DNA from: CAIWHR01 sp963830485 | GTDB taxonomy: Bacteria; Pseudomonadota; Gammaproteobacteria; Burkholderiales; Casimicrobiaceae | DNA: 64,000 nt | Assembly: GCA_963830485.1 (NCBI GenBank) | Contig: CAWHNE010000010.1 | Coordinates: 12,282 to 76,281, forward strand | Direction of reading: 5' to 3' | Translations under genes and position numbers: made by a program | The notes under the pieces: generated by a model | Seen by the model: the letters and a program-made list of their open reading frames with translations, nothing else | Database searches by the model: none | What the model was told of the DNA's origin: nothing | Shown here: in pieces, positions 37,902-45,484 of the stretch | Layout of the letters: the number at the start of each line of letters is the position of its first letter | Position numbering within the stretch: the first letter of the stretch is position 1

Positions 37902-38924
37902 ATGGGCATCCTGATCAAGGCACCGACACGGCGGAACGAGCCCGCCGTTGCCGTAAACGAGCCGCGCGACGCTTTCGCCGAATCGCGCGGGAATGCACAC
38001 ATCCGCGAAGTGGTCCGCATCACGGGGCTGCGGCGCGAGCAGCTCTACATGTGGCAGCGCCGGTACGGATTCCCGGCGCCGCTGCGCGACGCCTTCGGCG
38101 ATCGCGTGTATCCGGCCGAGCAGGTGGCGCGACTGAAGCTCATCAAGCAGCTGCTGTCCGAGGGTTGGCGCGCGGGCGCGGTGGTGCCGCTTGCCGAATC
38201 GGCGCTGCAGTCGATGATGGGACTCGCCGTCGAGGCACCGGCACCGCTGCCCGGAGAAATCGAGACCGCCGTCAAGCTGTTGGGCTCGCATCGAGTCGGC
38301 GAGCTGCAGAACCACCTGTCGAAGCTCCTGGTCGGGCAGGGGCTGCGCAAGTTTCTCGAGTCGACGCTGATCCCGCTGAACGAGGCGGTGCACGAGCGCG
38401 TTGTTCGCGGCGAGATGCAGAACTTCCAGGAGCTCCGCTTCGCCGATCTCGCGCAGCGTCTCCTGCGCGATGTGACGCGGCTCGTCCGTCCGACGCGCGA
38501 CGCGCGGCAGATCCTGCTCGCGACGCCACCCAACGATCCCAACCAGCTCGGCCTCGCGATCCTCGAGCTCCTGCTCTTCACCGACGGCATCAACTGCCTC
38601 ACGCTGGGCGCCGGTGTGCCGGCACAGGAAATCGCGGGCGCCGCCGAAGCGTACAAGGTCGCGCTCGTCGTGCTGCTGTTCGACCGCGGCATCTCGGGCA
38701 AGATCGCGGGGCAGGAGATCCGCTCGCTGCGCACCGCGCTGCCGGAAAGCCTGCCGCTGATCGTCAGCGGCCGCGCCGTCAACCTGCTTGCGAAGCCGAT
38801 CGCCAACGTGCGCACGGCCGCCGACTTCAGCTCGATCATGGCGACGATGCGCGAGCTGGGCGTCATGCCCCAGACGCCCGTGACAATGCTGAGCCCGCTC
38901 GCCGACAACACGGCCAGGGCATAG
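37902..38924 (+). CDS. MerR/LitR-CarH-like transcriptional regulator without the B12-ligand His
   Basis: A 340-residue protein. Residues ~30-85 are a MerR winged helix (HIREVVRITGLRREQLYMWQ; QVARLKLIKQLLSEGWRAG). Residues ~115-340 match the cobalamin-binding region of LitR/CarH photoreceptors: helical bundle ELQNHLSKLLVGQGLRKF, then the Rossmann-like part ILLATPPNDPNQLGLAILEL and LPLIVSGRAVNLL. The B12 ligand motif D-x-H-x-x-G reads D-P-N-Q-L-G here: Asn replaces His, so it probably does not bind cobalamin through that residue. ATG 37902 is preceded by AAGGA. It likely represses or activates its own promoter. Confidence 0.85.
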   Translation: MGILIKAPTRRNEPAVAVNEPRDAFAESRGNAHIREVVRITGLRREQLYMWQRRYGFPAPLRDAFGDRVYPAEQVARLKLIKQLLSEGWRAGAVVPLAESALQSMMGLAVEAPAPLPGEIETAVKLLGSHRVGELQNHLSKLLVGQGLRKFLESTLIPLNEAVHERVVRGEMQNFQELRFADLAQRLLRDVTRLVRPTRDARQILLATPPNDPNQLGLAILELLLFTDGINCLTLGAGVPAQEIAGAAEAYKVALVVLLFDRGISGKIAGQEIRSLRTALPESLPLIVSGRAVNLLAKPIANVRTAADFSSIMATMRELGVMPQTPVTMLSPLADNTARA

Positions 38925-39015
38925 CCGCCGCGACCGGCGGAGAGGGGCCCCCGAGCGCGGGGCGCGCAGGGGATCGGAGCCGATGCGAGCGGCGGCAGGC
39001 GGCCGACACGCGGGA
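38925..39015. repeat. Copy of the stop-anchored GC-rich repeat behind the MerR-family gene
   Basis: Directly after the stop: CGGCGGAGAGGGGCCCCCGAGCGCGGGG... and GATCGGAGCCGATGCGAGCGGCGGCAGGCGGCCGA. It matches, in the same orientation, the copy at 39.66-39.75 kb, and in the other orientation parts of the 56.6-57.3 kb block. Confidence 0.65.
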
Positions 39016-39100
39016 GGATCGCAACTCAGTGTCGGAGCGGAGGCCGCGCCCTCCCACGATTGCGGTAGCACGACACGCCGCGGGCTGCTACGCTCGCGGC

Positions 39101-39268
39101 GTGAGCGCATTTCCCGTCGACCCGAATTCGCCGCCCGGCTTCCGCCTGCCACGCTTCGTCTGGCACACGATCGGGCTCGTGCTCGCCGCGCTCCTCGCGT
39201 GGGCGATCTGGCGCGGCTATCAGAACCCGGACTTGCTGCTCGACCTCTCCGCGCTCAGGCTCTGCTAG
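39101..39268 (+). CDS. Small membrane protein, 55 residues
   Basis: GTG 39101 starts MSAFPVDPNSPPGFRLPRF, followed by one hydrophobic segment (TIGLVLAALLAWAIWRG) and a short tail ending ALRLC. Too short for function assignment. It lies in the gap after the MerR-family repeat copy and converges on the Hsp15 gene, 12 bases away. Confidence 0.55.
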   Translation: MSAFPVDPNSPPGFRLPRFVWHTIGLVLAALLAWAIWRGYQNPDLLLDLSALRLC

Positions 39269-39280
39269 CTGGATTTCGGC

Positions 39281-39751
39281 TCAAGGCTCGTTCAGGAAGT
39301 CCTCGAGGCGGCGCCGATTACGCTTGGTCGGACGCCCCGGAAGGCGCGGTTGCGACGCGTCGGCCGCGCGCCGCGCGAGCGCCTCGCTCTCGCGCGCCGC
39401 CACGCTCGCCGCGGTCTCACGATAGAGCCGCGCCGCGTCCGTCGCCGACCCGCGCCGATCGGCGCAGCCGGTGACGACGACCTCGACGACGATCCCGCCG
39501 CGGCGCACGGTCACAACATCGCCGTCGCGCACGGCGTGCGCGGGCTTCACCCGTTCGCCGGCCAGACGCGCCTGTCCGGCGTCGATCGCCTGGGCAGCCA
39601 TGCTCCGCGTCTTGTAGAGGCGCGCGGCCCAGAGCCACTGGTCGAAACGGACGTGGGATGCGGCGCGAGCGGCGGAGAGGGGCCCCGAGCGCGCAGCGCG
39701 CACGGGATCGGAGCCAATGCGAGTCGCCGCAGGCGGCCGACGGGGTGCCAT
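39281..39751 (-). CDS. hslR: S4-domain heat shock protein 15 family; start inside a repeat
   Basis: The conserved part is VRFDQWLWAARLYKTRSMAA, VRDGDVVTVRRGG and RLPGRPTKRNRRRLEDFLNE, as in Hsp15, which rescues peptidyl-tRNA-bound 50S subunits. Before VRFDQWLW no start codon in frame exists outside the GC-rich repeat copy; the only ATG in frame (39751) gives an N-terminus encoded by the repeat. Either the repeat replaced the original start or a base error hides it. The C-terminal basic tail is normal for the family. Confidence 0.78.
   Translation of the reverse strand: MAPRRPPAATRIGSDPVRAARSGPLSAARAASHVRFDQWLWAARLYKTRSMAAQAIDAGQARLAGERVKPAHAVRDGDVVTVRRGGIVVEVVVTGCADRRGSATDAARLYRETAASVAARESEALARRAADASQPRLPGRPTKRNRRRLEDFLNEP
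39655..39750. repeat. Copy of the stop-anchored GC-rich repeat between Hsp15 and PaiB genes
   Basis: It contains GGCGGAGAGGGGCCCCGAGC, GCGCGCAC, GGATCGGAGCCAATGCGAG and CCGCAGGCGGCCGACGG, matching the 38.93-kb copy closely and the 57.2-kb copy (CCGTCGGCCGCCTGCGGCGA on the other strand). It lies ~60 bases behind the PaiB stop and overlaps the annotated N-terminus of Hsp15. Confidence 0.65.
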
Positions 39752-39808
39752 AACGATTCGATCTGTAGGTTCGGAGGCCGTGCCGCCGCGCGCGCCGAGA
39801 CGTCTCCG

Positions 39809-40453
39809 TCAGCGCTTGCCGTCGGCCGCCGGGACATACGCGCGCATCCACGCCGCGGTGGCCTGCGCCTCGGCGTAACCCTCGGCGGCCAGCGCCGCGG
39901 CGACGCGCGAGCGGTCGTCAGGGGTGCGGTTCTGCGACAGCTTGAACTTCGCGTCGAGCCTTCGTACCTTCATCCGGAAGCCGATGATCGCCGCCACCAT
40001 CGCGTCGAGGCGGTCCCGGTCGAGCCCCGGCGCCCACGGCGCCGCGCGGCCGGACTCGAAGCGGTGGATCATCGCGTCGAGGATCGCGCGCGTTTCCGCC
40101 GCATCGCGCGCGAGCTCGAGCGCGCCGTGCGCATGGACGACCGCGTAGTTCCACGTCGGCACCGCAACCGCGGGCTCGGCGTACCACGATGGCGAGACGT
40201 ACGCGTGGGGCCCGTGGAAGATCGCGATCGATTCCGCGGCGGCGGCCGCCGCGGCGTGCGGGTTGGCGCGCGCGAAATGCCCGAGCAGCGTGCCGTGCGG
40301 CTCGCAGTCGGCGACGTGGAGCAGCGGCAGGTGCGAGACCGAAGGCTCGCCGTTGGCGGGCGTGACGAGCGTCGCGAACGGATGGTCGTGCAGCAGGCGT
40401 GCGACCGCGACGCGGTCGCACGCATCGAAGTGACCGGGGATGTAGAGGCTCAT
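39809..40453 (-). CDS. FMN-binding PaiB-family protein
   Basis: A 214-residue protein. PaiB-type sequence: MSLYIPGHFDACDRVAVARL, LLHDHPFATLVTP, HARAHGALELARDAAET-like VVHAHGALELARDAAET, and HRFESGRAAPWAP. PaiB proteins have a split-barrel FMN-binding fold and are annotated as transcriptional repressors in Bacillus, but many bind flavin only. ATG 40453. It lies 8 bases after the Hsp33 stop on the same strand. Confidence 0.85.
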   Translation of the reverse strand: MSLYIPGHFDACDRVAVARLLHDHPFATLVTPANGEPSVSHLPLLHVADCEPHGTLLGHFARANPHAAAAAAAESIAIFHGPHAYVSPSWYAEPAVAVPTWNYAVVHAHGALELARDAAETRAILDAMIHRFESGRAAPWAPGLDRDRLDAMVAAIIGFRMKVRRLDAKFKLSQNRTPDDRSRVAAALAAEGYAEAQATAAWMRAYVPAADGKR

Positions 40454-40461
40454 CGCGCAGG

Positions 40462-41361
40462 TCAGTGCCGGACGGCGCCGCGGTCGCCGGCAAAAAGCGC
40501 GCGTGCGTCTTCCGCGACGAACGTGTAGTGCCGGTTGCAGAATTCGCAGGTGACGCCGACCAGGCCTTGCTCGGCAAGAATGCTCTCGACCTCCGAGCGC
40601 CCGATCATCCGGAGCGCGTTGGCGACACGTTCCTCGGAGCAACTGCACGCGAAGGACGCCGCGCGCGCCTTGAACAGCCGGACGTCGTCGTCGGGGAAAT
40701 GTGCCTGGAGAAGCTCTGGCGCCGCGCTTCGGGCCAGCAGCGCCATCGGCGAGAGCGCCTCGACGCGCGCGGCGGCGCGTGCCCATGTGTCGTCGTCCGC
40801 CGCCGTGGCTCCCGGAAGACGCTGGAGCAGCAGTCCCCGGGCGCGCGGCCCGTCGGCGGCGATCGCCATCCGGCTGTCGATCTGCTCGGAGGTCCGCAGG
40901 TAGTGCTCGAACAGCGTCGCGACCGACGCCGCCTCGAGCGCGACGACGCCCTGATAGAGCGGTCCGCCGTCCTTCGGGTCGAGCGTGATCACGAGCCGGC
41001 CGTGGTCCGGGCCGCCTGCCAGCTCCGCGAGCGACGCCGAGGCGGGCAGCACGGCGGCCGTCTCCTTCCACTGCGCGGTCGCGCGGAGCGCGAGCGATGC
41101 GTCGCACTCGACCACGAGCAGGCGCACGGGACCGTCGCCTTGCAGCTGGACGATCAGCGCGCCCTTGAACTTGAGCGTCGACGCGAGCAGCGCGGAGGCA
41201 GCGAGCAGCTCGGCCAGCACGACCCGGAGCGCCGGCGGATAGGGATGGCAGTCGAGGATCTCGCGGCACGCGCCGTCGAGGCTCACGAGCGCGCCGCGCA
41301 CCGCCGCGTGCTCGAGCACGAAGCGCGCAAGCGCGTCGACGAACGGCGGGTTCGGCGCCAC
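40462..41361 (-). CDS. hslO: Redox-regulated chaperone Hsp33
   Basis: A 299-residue protein. The N-terminal domain (RFVLEHAAVRGALVSLDGAC; QLQGDGPVRLLVVECDAS) and the C-terminal zinc switch (FACSCSEERV ... CEFCNRHYTF, giving C-x-C and C-x-x-C) are both present. Oxidation of these four Cys turns it into a holdase during oxidative stress. It is co-directional with PaiB and the proteasome homologue, 7 bases apart from the latter. Confidence 0.93.
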   Translation of the reverse strand: MAPNPPFVDALARFVLEHAAVRGALVSLDGACREILDCHPYPPALRVVLAELLAASALLASTLKFKGALIVQLQGDGPVRLLVVECDASLALRATAQWKETAAVLPASASLAELAGGPDHGRLVITLDPKDGGPLYQGVVALEAASVATLFEHYLRTSEQIDSRMAIAADGPRARGLLLQRLPGATAADDDTWARAAARVEALSPMALLARSAAPELLQAHFPDDDVRLFKARAASFACSCSEERVANALRMIGRSEVESILAEQGLVGVTCEFCNRHYTFVAEDARALFAGDRGAVRH

Positions 41362-41368
41362 GGCCCCG

Positions 41369-41938
41369 TCAGTCCGTCGCCGCCACCGTGTAGAGGGTGA
41401 GCGGCAGGCCGGAGTTCTTGTCGAAGGTGGTCCCGGCGTCCACGCCGACGCGAGCGATCTCCTCCGCCGAGCGCAGGCGCCCGTACATCGCGTGCATCGC
41501 GCCCATCGCGAATTCGCGGCCCGTGCCGGCCGCCCAGAAACGCGTGTACTCGAATACCTCGCGCATCGAAAACACCCCGAAGATCCCGCGGGCGTTGGCG
41601 ATGAGGGCCGTCATCTGCGTCGATTCGTACGGGTCGTCCTCCTCCTCCTTCGGATTGAGGAAGTGCTGCTCCTTCAGGATCGGGTGCAGCTTACGGAAGG
41701 TCTCGAAGATCGCGGCCTTGTTGGAGAAGTCGAGATCCGCGTGCTTCGCGAGCAGGCTCTCGAAGACGAGCTGGTGCGCGGCGCTGCCGCACAGGCCGAT
41801 GTACGTCCCGCGGTAGCGGATGATCTTCTCGGGTGTCTTGTCGTAGTCGGCGGACAGCCGCGTGTCGCCGAATGTCGTCAGCGAATCGGCGGCGATGGCG
41901 ATTTCGTCGTTCTTGCGAACGACAACGAGCGTGGTCAT
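41369..41938 (-). CDS. Betaproteobacterial proteasome-like protease subunit (BPH type)
   Basis: A 189-residue Ntn-hydrolase. After MTTLVVVRKNDEIAIAADSL the active-site Thr would be residue 2, exposed when Met is removed, as in HslV; a conserved Lys and the GSAAHQLVFESLLAKHAD helix follow. It differs from HslV in sequence and lacks an HslU partner gene nearby. It fits the betaproteobacterial proteasome homologue (BPH) described from Thiobacillus. It probably forms a chambered protease ring; the ATPase is not in the window. Confidence 0.8.
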   Translation of the reverse strand: MTTLVVVRKNDEIAIAADSLTTFGDTRLSADYDKTPEKIIRYRGTYIGLCGSAAHQLVFESLLAKHADLDFSNKAAIFETFRKLHPILKEQHFLNPKEEEDDPYESTQMTALIANARGIFGVFSMREVFEYTRFWAAGTGREFAMGAMHAMYGRLRSAEEIARVGVDAGTTFDKNSGLPLTLYTVAATD

Positions 41939-42049
41939 GGCGTCGGAATCCGGTTTGCGTCGGACGTCGCCCGAGCTAACCGGCTCGCCGCCACCCACCT
42001 TCGCGAGCGACGAACCGCACCCGGCGAGTCCGGTTGAGCGAATGAATAA

Positions 42050-42988
42050 TTATACGCGGGCGGAGACGCCCGGCCTGAAGGCGGGCGGCGCCGGAAGCAT
42101 CGAGACGGGCGGCAGCCGCGCAGGATTCCACGCGGCCAGCGCGGCGCGCCAAAATTCGTGGACCGTTGCGGGTGCGGCCGAGCCGGCGGGCAACGCCTGG
42201 TCGAGAAATCGCCACGCAGCGACCAGTGCGGGCAGTGGCGCATCGGGCACCGGCGCGGCGAGTGTCTGCTTCGAGAGCTTGAGTCCCGCCGCGTCGATCG
42301 CGATCGGCACGTGCAGATACGATGGCGTCGGGAAGCCGAGGTGCCGCTGCAACAAGATCTGGCGCGCCGTAGACGCGATCAGGTCGGAGCCGCGGACGAC
42401 GTCCGTGATGCGCTGGTCGGCATCGTCGACGACGACGGCGAGCTGATAGGCGAAGAGCCCGTCGGCGCGTCTCACCACGAAGTCACCGACCTCGCGCGCG
42501 AGGTCCTGCGTTTGCGGTCCCTGCAGGCGGTCGCGCCAGTCGATGCGCGCGTTGCCGACGCGAAAGCGCCACGCTCGCGCCTTGCAATGCGCGCGGTCGG
42601 GCGGAATGCCGTCGCGGCACGTGCCGGGATATACGCGCTCGCCACCGGCGCCGACCGGCGCGTTCGCGAGATCCCGCCGCGCGCACGCGCATTCGTAGAC
42701 GTCGCCCTGCTCACGCAGCCGGTCGAGCGCGGCGTCGTAGACGGCCCGGCGCCCCGATTGCCGGACGACGGGTTCGTCCCATTCGAAGCCGTAGCGCTCG
42801 AGCGCCGACAGGATCGCGCGTTCCGCGCCGGGGCGCGCTCGAGGGCTGTCGACATCCTCGATGCGGACGAGCCACGCGCCGCCCGCGGCGCGCGCGTCGC
42901 AATAGCTCGCGACAGCCGCGATCAGCGAGCCGAAATGCAGCGGTCCGGTCGGGGAGGGCGCGAAACGGCCGCGCCGCGGGGCGCTCAC
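42050..42988 (-). CDS. gluQ: Glutamyl-Q tRNA(Asp) synthetase
   Basis: A 312-residue protein, shorter than GltX because it lacks the anticodon-binding domain. The HIGH-like motif is PSPTGPLHFGSLIAAV, the KMSKS-like one is LKLSKQTL, and the zinc site is YECACARR with TCRDG. It attaches Glu to queuosine in tRNA-Asp, so it fits with QueG at 25.5 kb. It is intact. Confidence 0.93.
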   Translation of the reverse strand: MSAPRRGRFAPSPTGPLHFGSLIAAVASYCDARAAGGAWLVRIEDVDSPRARPGAERAILSALERYGFEWDEPVVRQSGRRAVYDAALDRLREQGDVYECACARRDLANAPVGAGGERVYPGTCRDGIPPDRAHCKARAWRFRVGNARIDWRDRLQGPQTQDLAREVGDFVVRRADGLFAYQLAVVVDDADQRITDVVRGSDLIASTARQILLQRHLGFPTPSYLHVPIAIDAAGLKLSKQTLAAPVPDAPLPALVAAWRFLDQALPAGSAAPATVHEFWRAALAAWNPARLPPVSMLPAPPAFRPGVSARV

Positions 42989-42995
42989 CGCGCGC

Positions 42996-43655
42996 TCACT
43001 GCGCGCCGGTGAACGATACCGCGATGCTCTGTCGCGAAGGAGACGGCGCGTACTGCCAGTAGCGGTTCACGGTTGCCATCACGGCCGTCGGGTATTCGGG
43101 CCGACCAAGGCTGCCGTTGTAGCGGCCGAGCGCCCGATAGACGTCGCCACCTTCGATGTCCAGGTAGTGGCGCAGGATCACGCAGCCGTAGCGCAGGTTC
43201 GTGCGCAAATGGAACAGGTTGTTGTTGTCACCGCCGCCGATGAGCCCGGCCCAGAACGGCATCACCTGCATATAGCCGCGCGCGCCGGCGGTGGAGATCG
43301 CGTACTTGCGGAACGCGCTCTCGTACTGGATCACGCCGAGCACGAGCTGCGGATCGAGCCCGGCCCGCATGGCCTCGTAGTGAACGGTGGCGAGGAATTC
43401 TTCACGCGTGCGGCCGTCGGTCACCTTCACCGCAAGTCGACGCGACATTTCGTCCATCCAGGGACGGATGTCTGCGCGGTAGCCGTAGTCGGCCGGCACC
43501 GGCCGGTCGGAGATCGCCGCCGACAGCACGGTGACGACGGAGGGCGCGAGCCGCTCCTCGATCTGCGCACCGGCGTCGGCGGGGAGCGGCAATAGGGCGA
43601 GCGCCGCCGCACCGGCGGTGCCGGCGAACCGTCGCCAAGTGCCGAAAAACGTCAT
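42996..43655 (-). CDS. Lytic transglycosylase, SLT family
   Basis: A 219-residue protein. A signal region (ALALLPLPADAGA) precedes an SLT domain with the catalytic Glu in VLGVIQYESAFRKYAISTAG, and ARGYMQVMPFWA, RTNLRYGCVILRHYL and LGRYNGSLG. It cleaves murein glycan strands in the periplasm. It begins 4 bases inside the end of proS, so the two are translationally linked. Confidence 0.9.
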   Translation of the reverse strand: MTFFGTWRRFAGTAGAAALALLPLPADAGAQIEERLAPSVVTVLSAAISDRPVPADYGYRADIRPWMDEMSRRLAVKVTDGRTREEFLATVHYEAMRAGLDPQLVLGVIQYESAFRKYAISTAGARGYMQVMPFWAGLIGGGDNNNLFHLRTNLRYGCVILRHYLDIEGGDVYRALGRYNGSLGRPEYPTAVMATVNRYWQYAPSPSRQSIAVSFTGAQ

Positions 43656-45391
43656 GCCGAAACCGTCCCCTCGATGAAGGCGCGTATCTTCGCGACCGGC
43701 ACGGCGACGGGCCCTGTGCCCTCTGCCGCCCCTCTGCGCGCCTGGTATTCGACGTTGCCGTCCTTGAGACCGCGCTCGCCGATCGTAATGCGGTGCGGGA
43801 CGCCGATCAACTCCAGGTCTGCAAACATCACGCCAGGACGCTCGCCCCGGTCGTCCAGCAGCACCTCGATCCCCGCCGATTCGAGCTCGTCGTGGAGCCT
43901 GTCGGCGAGCGTCCGGACCGCCTCGCTGCGGTCGTATCCGACCGGCGCGATCGCCACCATGAACGGCGCGAGCGGCAGCGGCCAGACGATGCCCTTCGCG
44001 TCGTGGTTCTGCTCGATCGCGGCGGCGACCACCCGCGTGATCCCGATGCCGTAACAGCCCATCTCGATCAGCCGGCTCTGACCTTGCGCGTCGAGATAAG
44101 TTGCGCCCATGTCCTGAGAGTAACGGGTGCCGAGCGCGAACACGTGGCCGACCTCGATGCCGCGGAGGATCTCGAGCGTCCCCTTGCCGTCGGGCGAGGG
44201 GTCGCCTGCGACGACGTTGCGCACGTCGGCGACGGCGTCGGGCTCGCGGCAGTCGCGGCCGAGGTTGACGCCGCGAAGGTGGAAGCCCGCCTCGTTCGCG
44301 CCGCAGACGAAATCTGCCATCGCAGCGACCGTGCGATCGACGATGAGCGAGAGCTCCTTCGGGATGCCGACCGGCCCCAGGTACCCGGGCTTGCACCCGG
44401 TCGCCGCGACGATCTCGGCCTCGCTCGCCCAGCGGAACTTCTCGAGCCCCGCGACCTTGCCGACCTTGATCTCATTCAACGTGTGGTCGCCGCGGATCAG
44501 CAGCATCCAGATGCGCGGCGGCTGAGCCTCCGTGTCGGTCGCGAGCATGATGCACTTGACGGTGCGCGCGAGCGGGAGCCCGAGCAGCTCGGCCACATCC
44601 TCGCAGGTCTCGCGGCCCGGTGTTGGCACCTTCTGCATCGGTTCCGCCGGCGCGGGGCGCGGCGTCGCGGGCGCGATCGCCTCGGCGAGCTCGACGTTCG
44701 CCGCGTAATCGGACGCGCGGCACCACGCGATCGCGTCCTCGCCGGAGTCGGCAAGTACCTGGAACTCGTGCGAAGCGCTGCCGCCGATCTGGCCCGTGTC
44801 GGCCGCGACCACGCGGAACGTGAGCCCCATCCGCGCGAAGATCCGCCCGTAGGCGTCGTACATCGCCTGGTAGGAGCGCAGCATCGCGTCGCGGTCGACG
44901 TCGAACGAGTAAGCGTCCTTCATCACGAACTCGCGCGAGCGCATGACGCCGAAGCGCGGCCGCACTTCGTCGCGGAACTTGGTCTGGATGTGATAGAAGT
45001 TGATCGGCAGCTGCTTGTAGCTCCGCAGGTCCTTGCGCGCGATGTCGGTGATGACCTCCTCGGAGGTGGGCTGCACGATGAAGTCGCGCTCGTGGCGGTC
45101 CTTGAGGCGGAGCAGCTCCGGTCCGTATTTGCCCCAGCGACCCGTCTCCTGCCACAGCTCCGCCGGCTGCACGACCGGCATCAGCAATTCGATCGCGCCG
45201 GCGCGATTCATCTCCTCGCGCACGATCGCCTCGACCTTGCGCATCACGCGCAGGCCGAGCGGCAGCCACGTGTAGATGCCCGCGGCGAGCCGCTTGATCA
45301 TGCCGGCGCGCAGCATCAGCCGGTGGCTCGCAAGCTCGGCCTCGGCCGGCGCTTCCTTGAGCGTGGAAATGAAATAGCGGGAGATGCGCAT
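43652..45391 (-). CDS. proS: Prolyl-tRNA synthetase
   Basis: A 579-residue bacterial-type enzyme. Class II motif 2 is seen near HYEAMRAGL-independent regions as KYGPELLRLKDRHERDFIVQ and PTSEEVITDIARKDLRSYKQ; motif 3 is seen at SRLIEMGCYGIGITRVVAAA. It has the INS editing insertion in the middle (VAELLGLPLARTVKCIMLAT; KPGYLGPVGIPKEL). It is intact, with an A/T-rich leader before ATG 45391. It charges tRNA-Pro. Confidence 0.95.
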   Translation of the reverse strand: MRISRYFISTLKEAPAEAELASHRLMLRAGMIKRLAAGIYTWLPLGLRVMRKVEAIVREEMNRAGAIELLMPVVQPAELWQETGRWGKYGPELLRLKDRHERDFIVQPTSEEVITDIARKDLRSYKQLPINFYHIQTKFRDEVRPRFGVMRSREFVMKDAYSFDVDRDAMLRSYQAMYDAYGRIFARMGLTFRVVAADTGQIGGSASHEFQVLADSGEDAIAWCRASDYAANVELAEAIAPATPRPAPAEPMQKVPTPGRETCEDVAELLGLPLARTVKCIMLATDTEAQPPRIWMLLIRGDHTLNEIKVGKVAGLEKFRWASEAEIVAATGCKPGYLGPVGIPKELSLIVDRTVAAMADFVCGANEAGFHLRGVNLGRDCREPDAVADVRNVVAGDPSPDGKGTLEILRGIEVGHVFALGTRYSQDMGATYLDAQGQSRLIEMGCYGIGITRVVAAAIEQNHDAKGIVWPLPLAPFMVAIAPVGYDRSEAVRTLADRLHDELESAGIEVLLDDRGERPGVMFADLELIGVPHRITIGERGLKDGNVEYQARRGAAEGTGPVAVPVAKIRAFIEGTVSA

Positions 45392-45484
45392 GGCGCTGTT
45401 TTTGTTGGAAAAACTGGAATTGTACCGGAACAGGGCCCGCGCAGGCTTCCGTTGCAGGCGCGGCGCTGCGACGCGGTCTCGGCG

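Noticed and set aside
35820..39152. A single 1110-codon minus-strand frame
   Set aside because: Only the part to 37496 looks like a protein; the upstream part is antisense to the MerR-family gene and starts inside a repeat.
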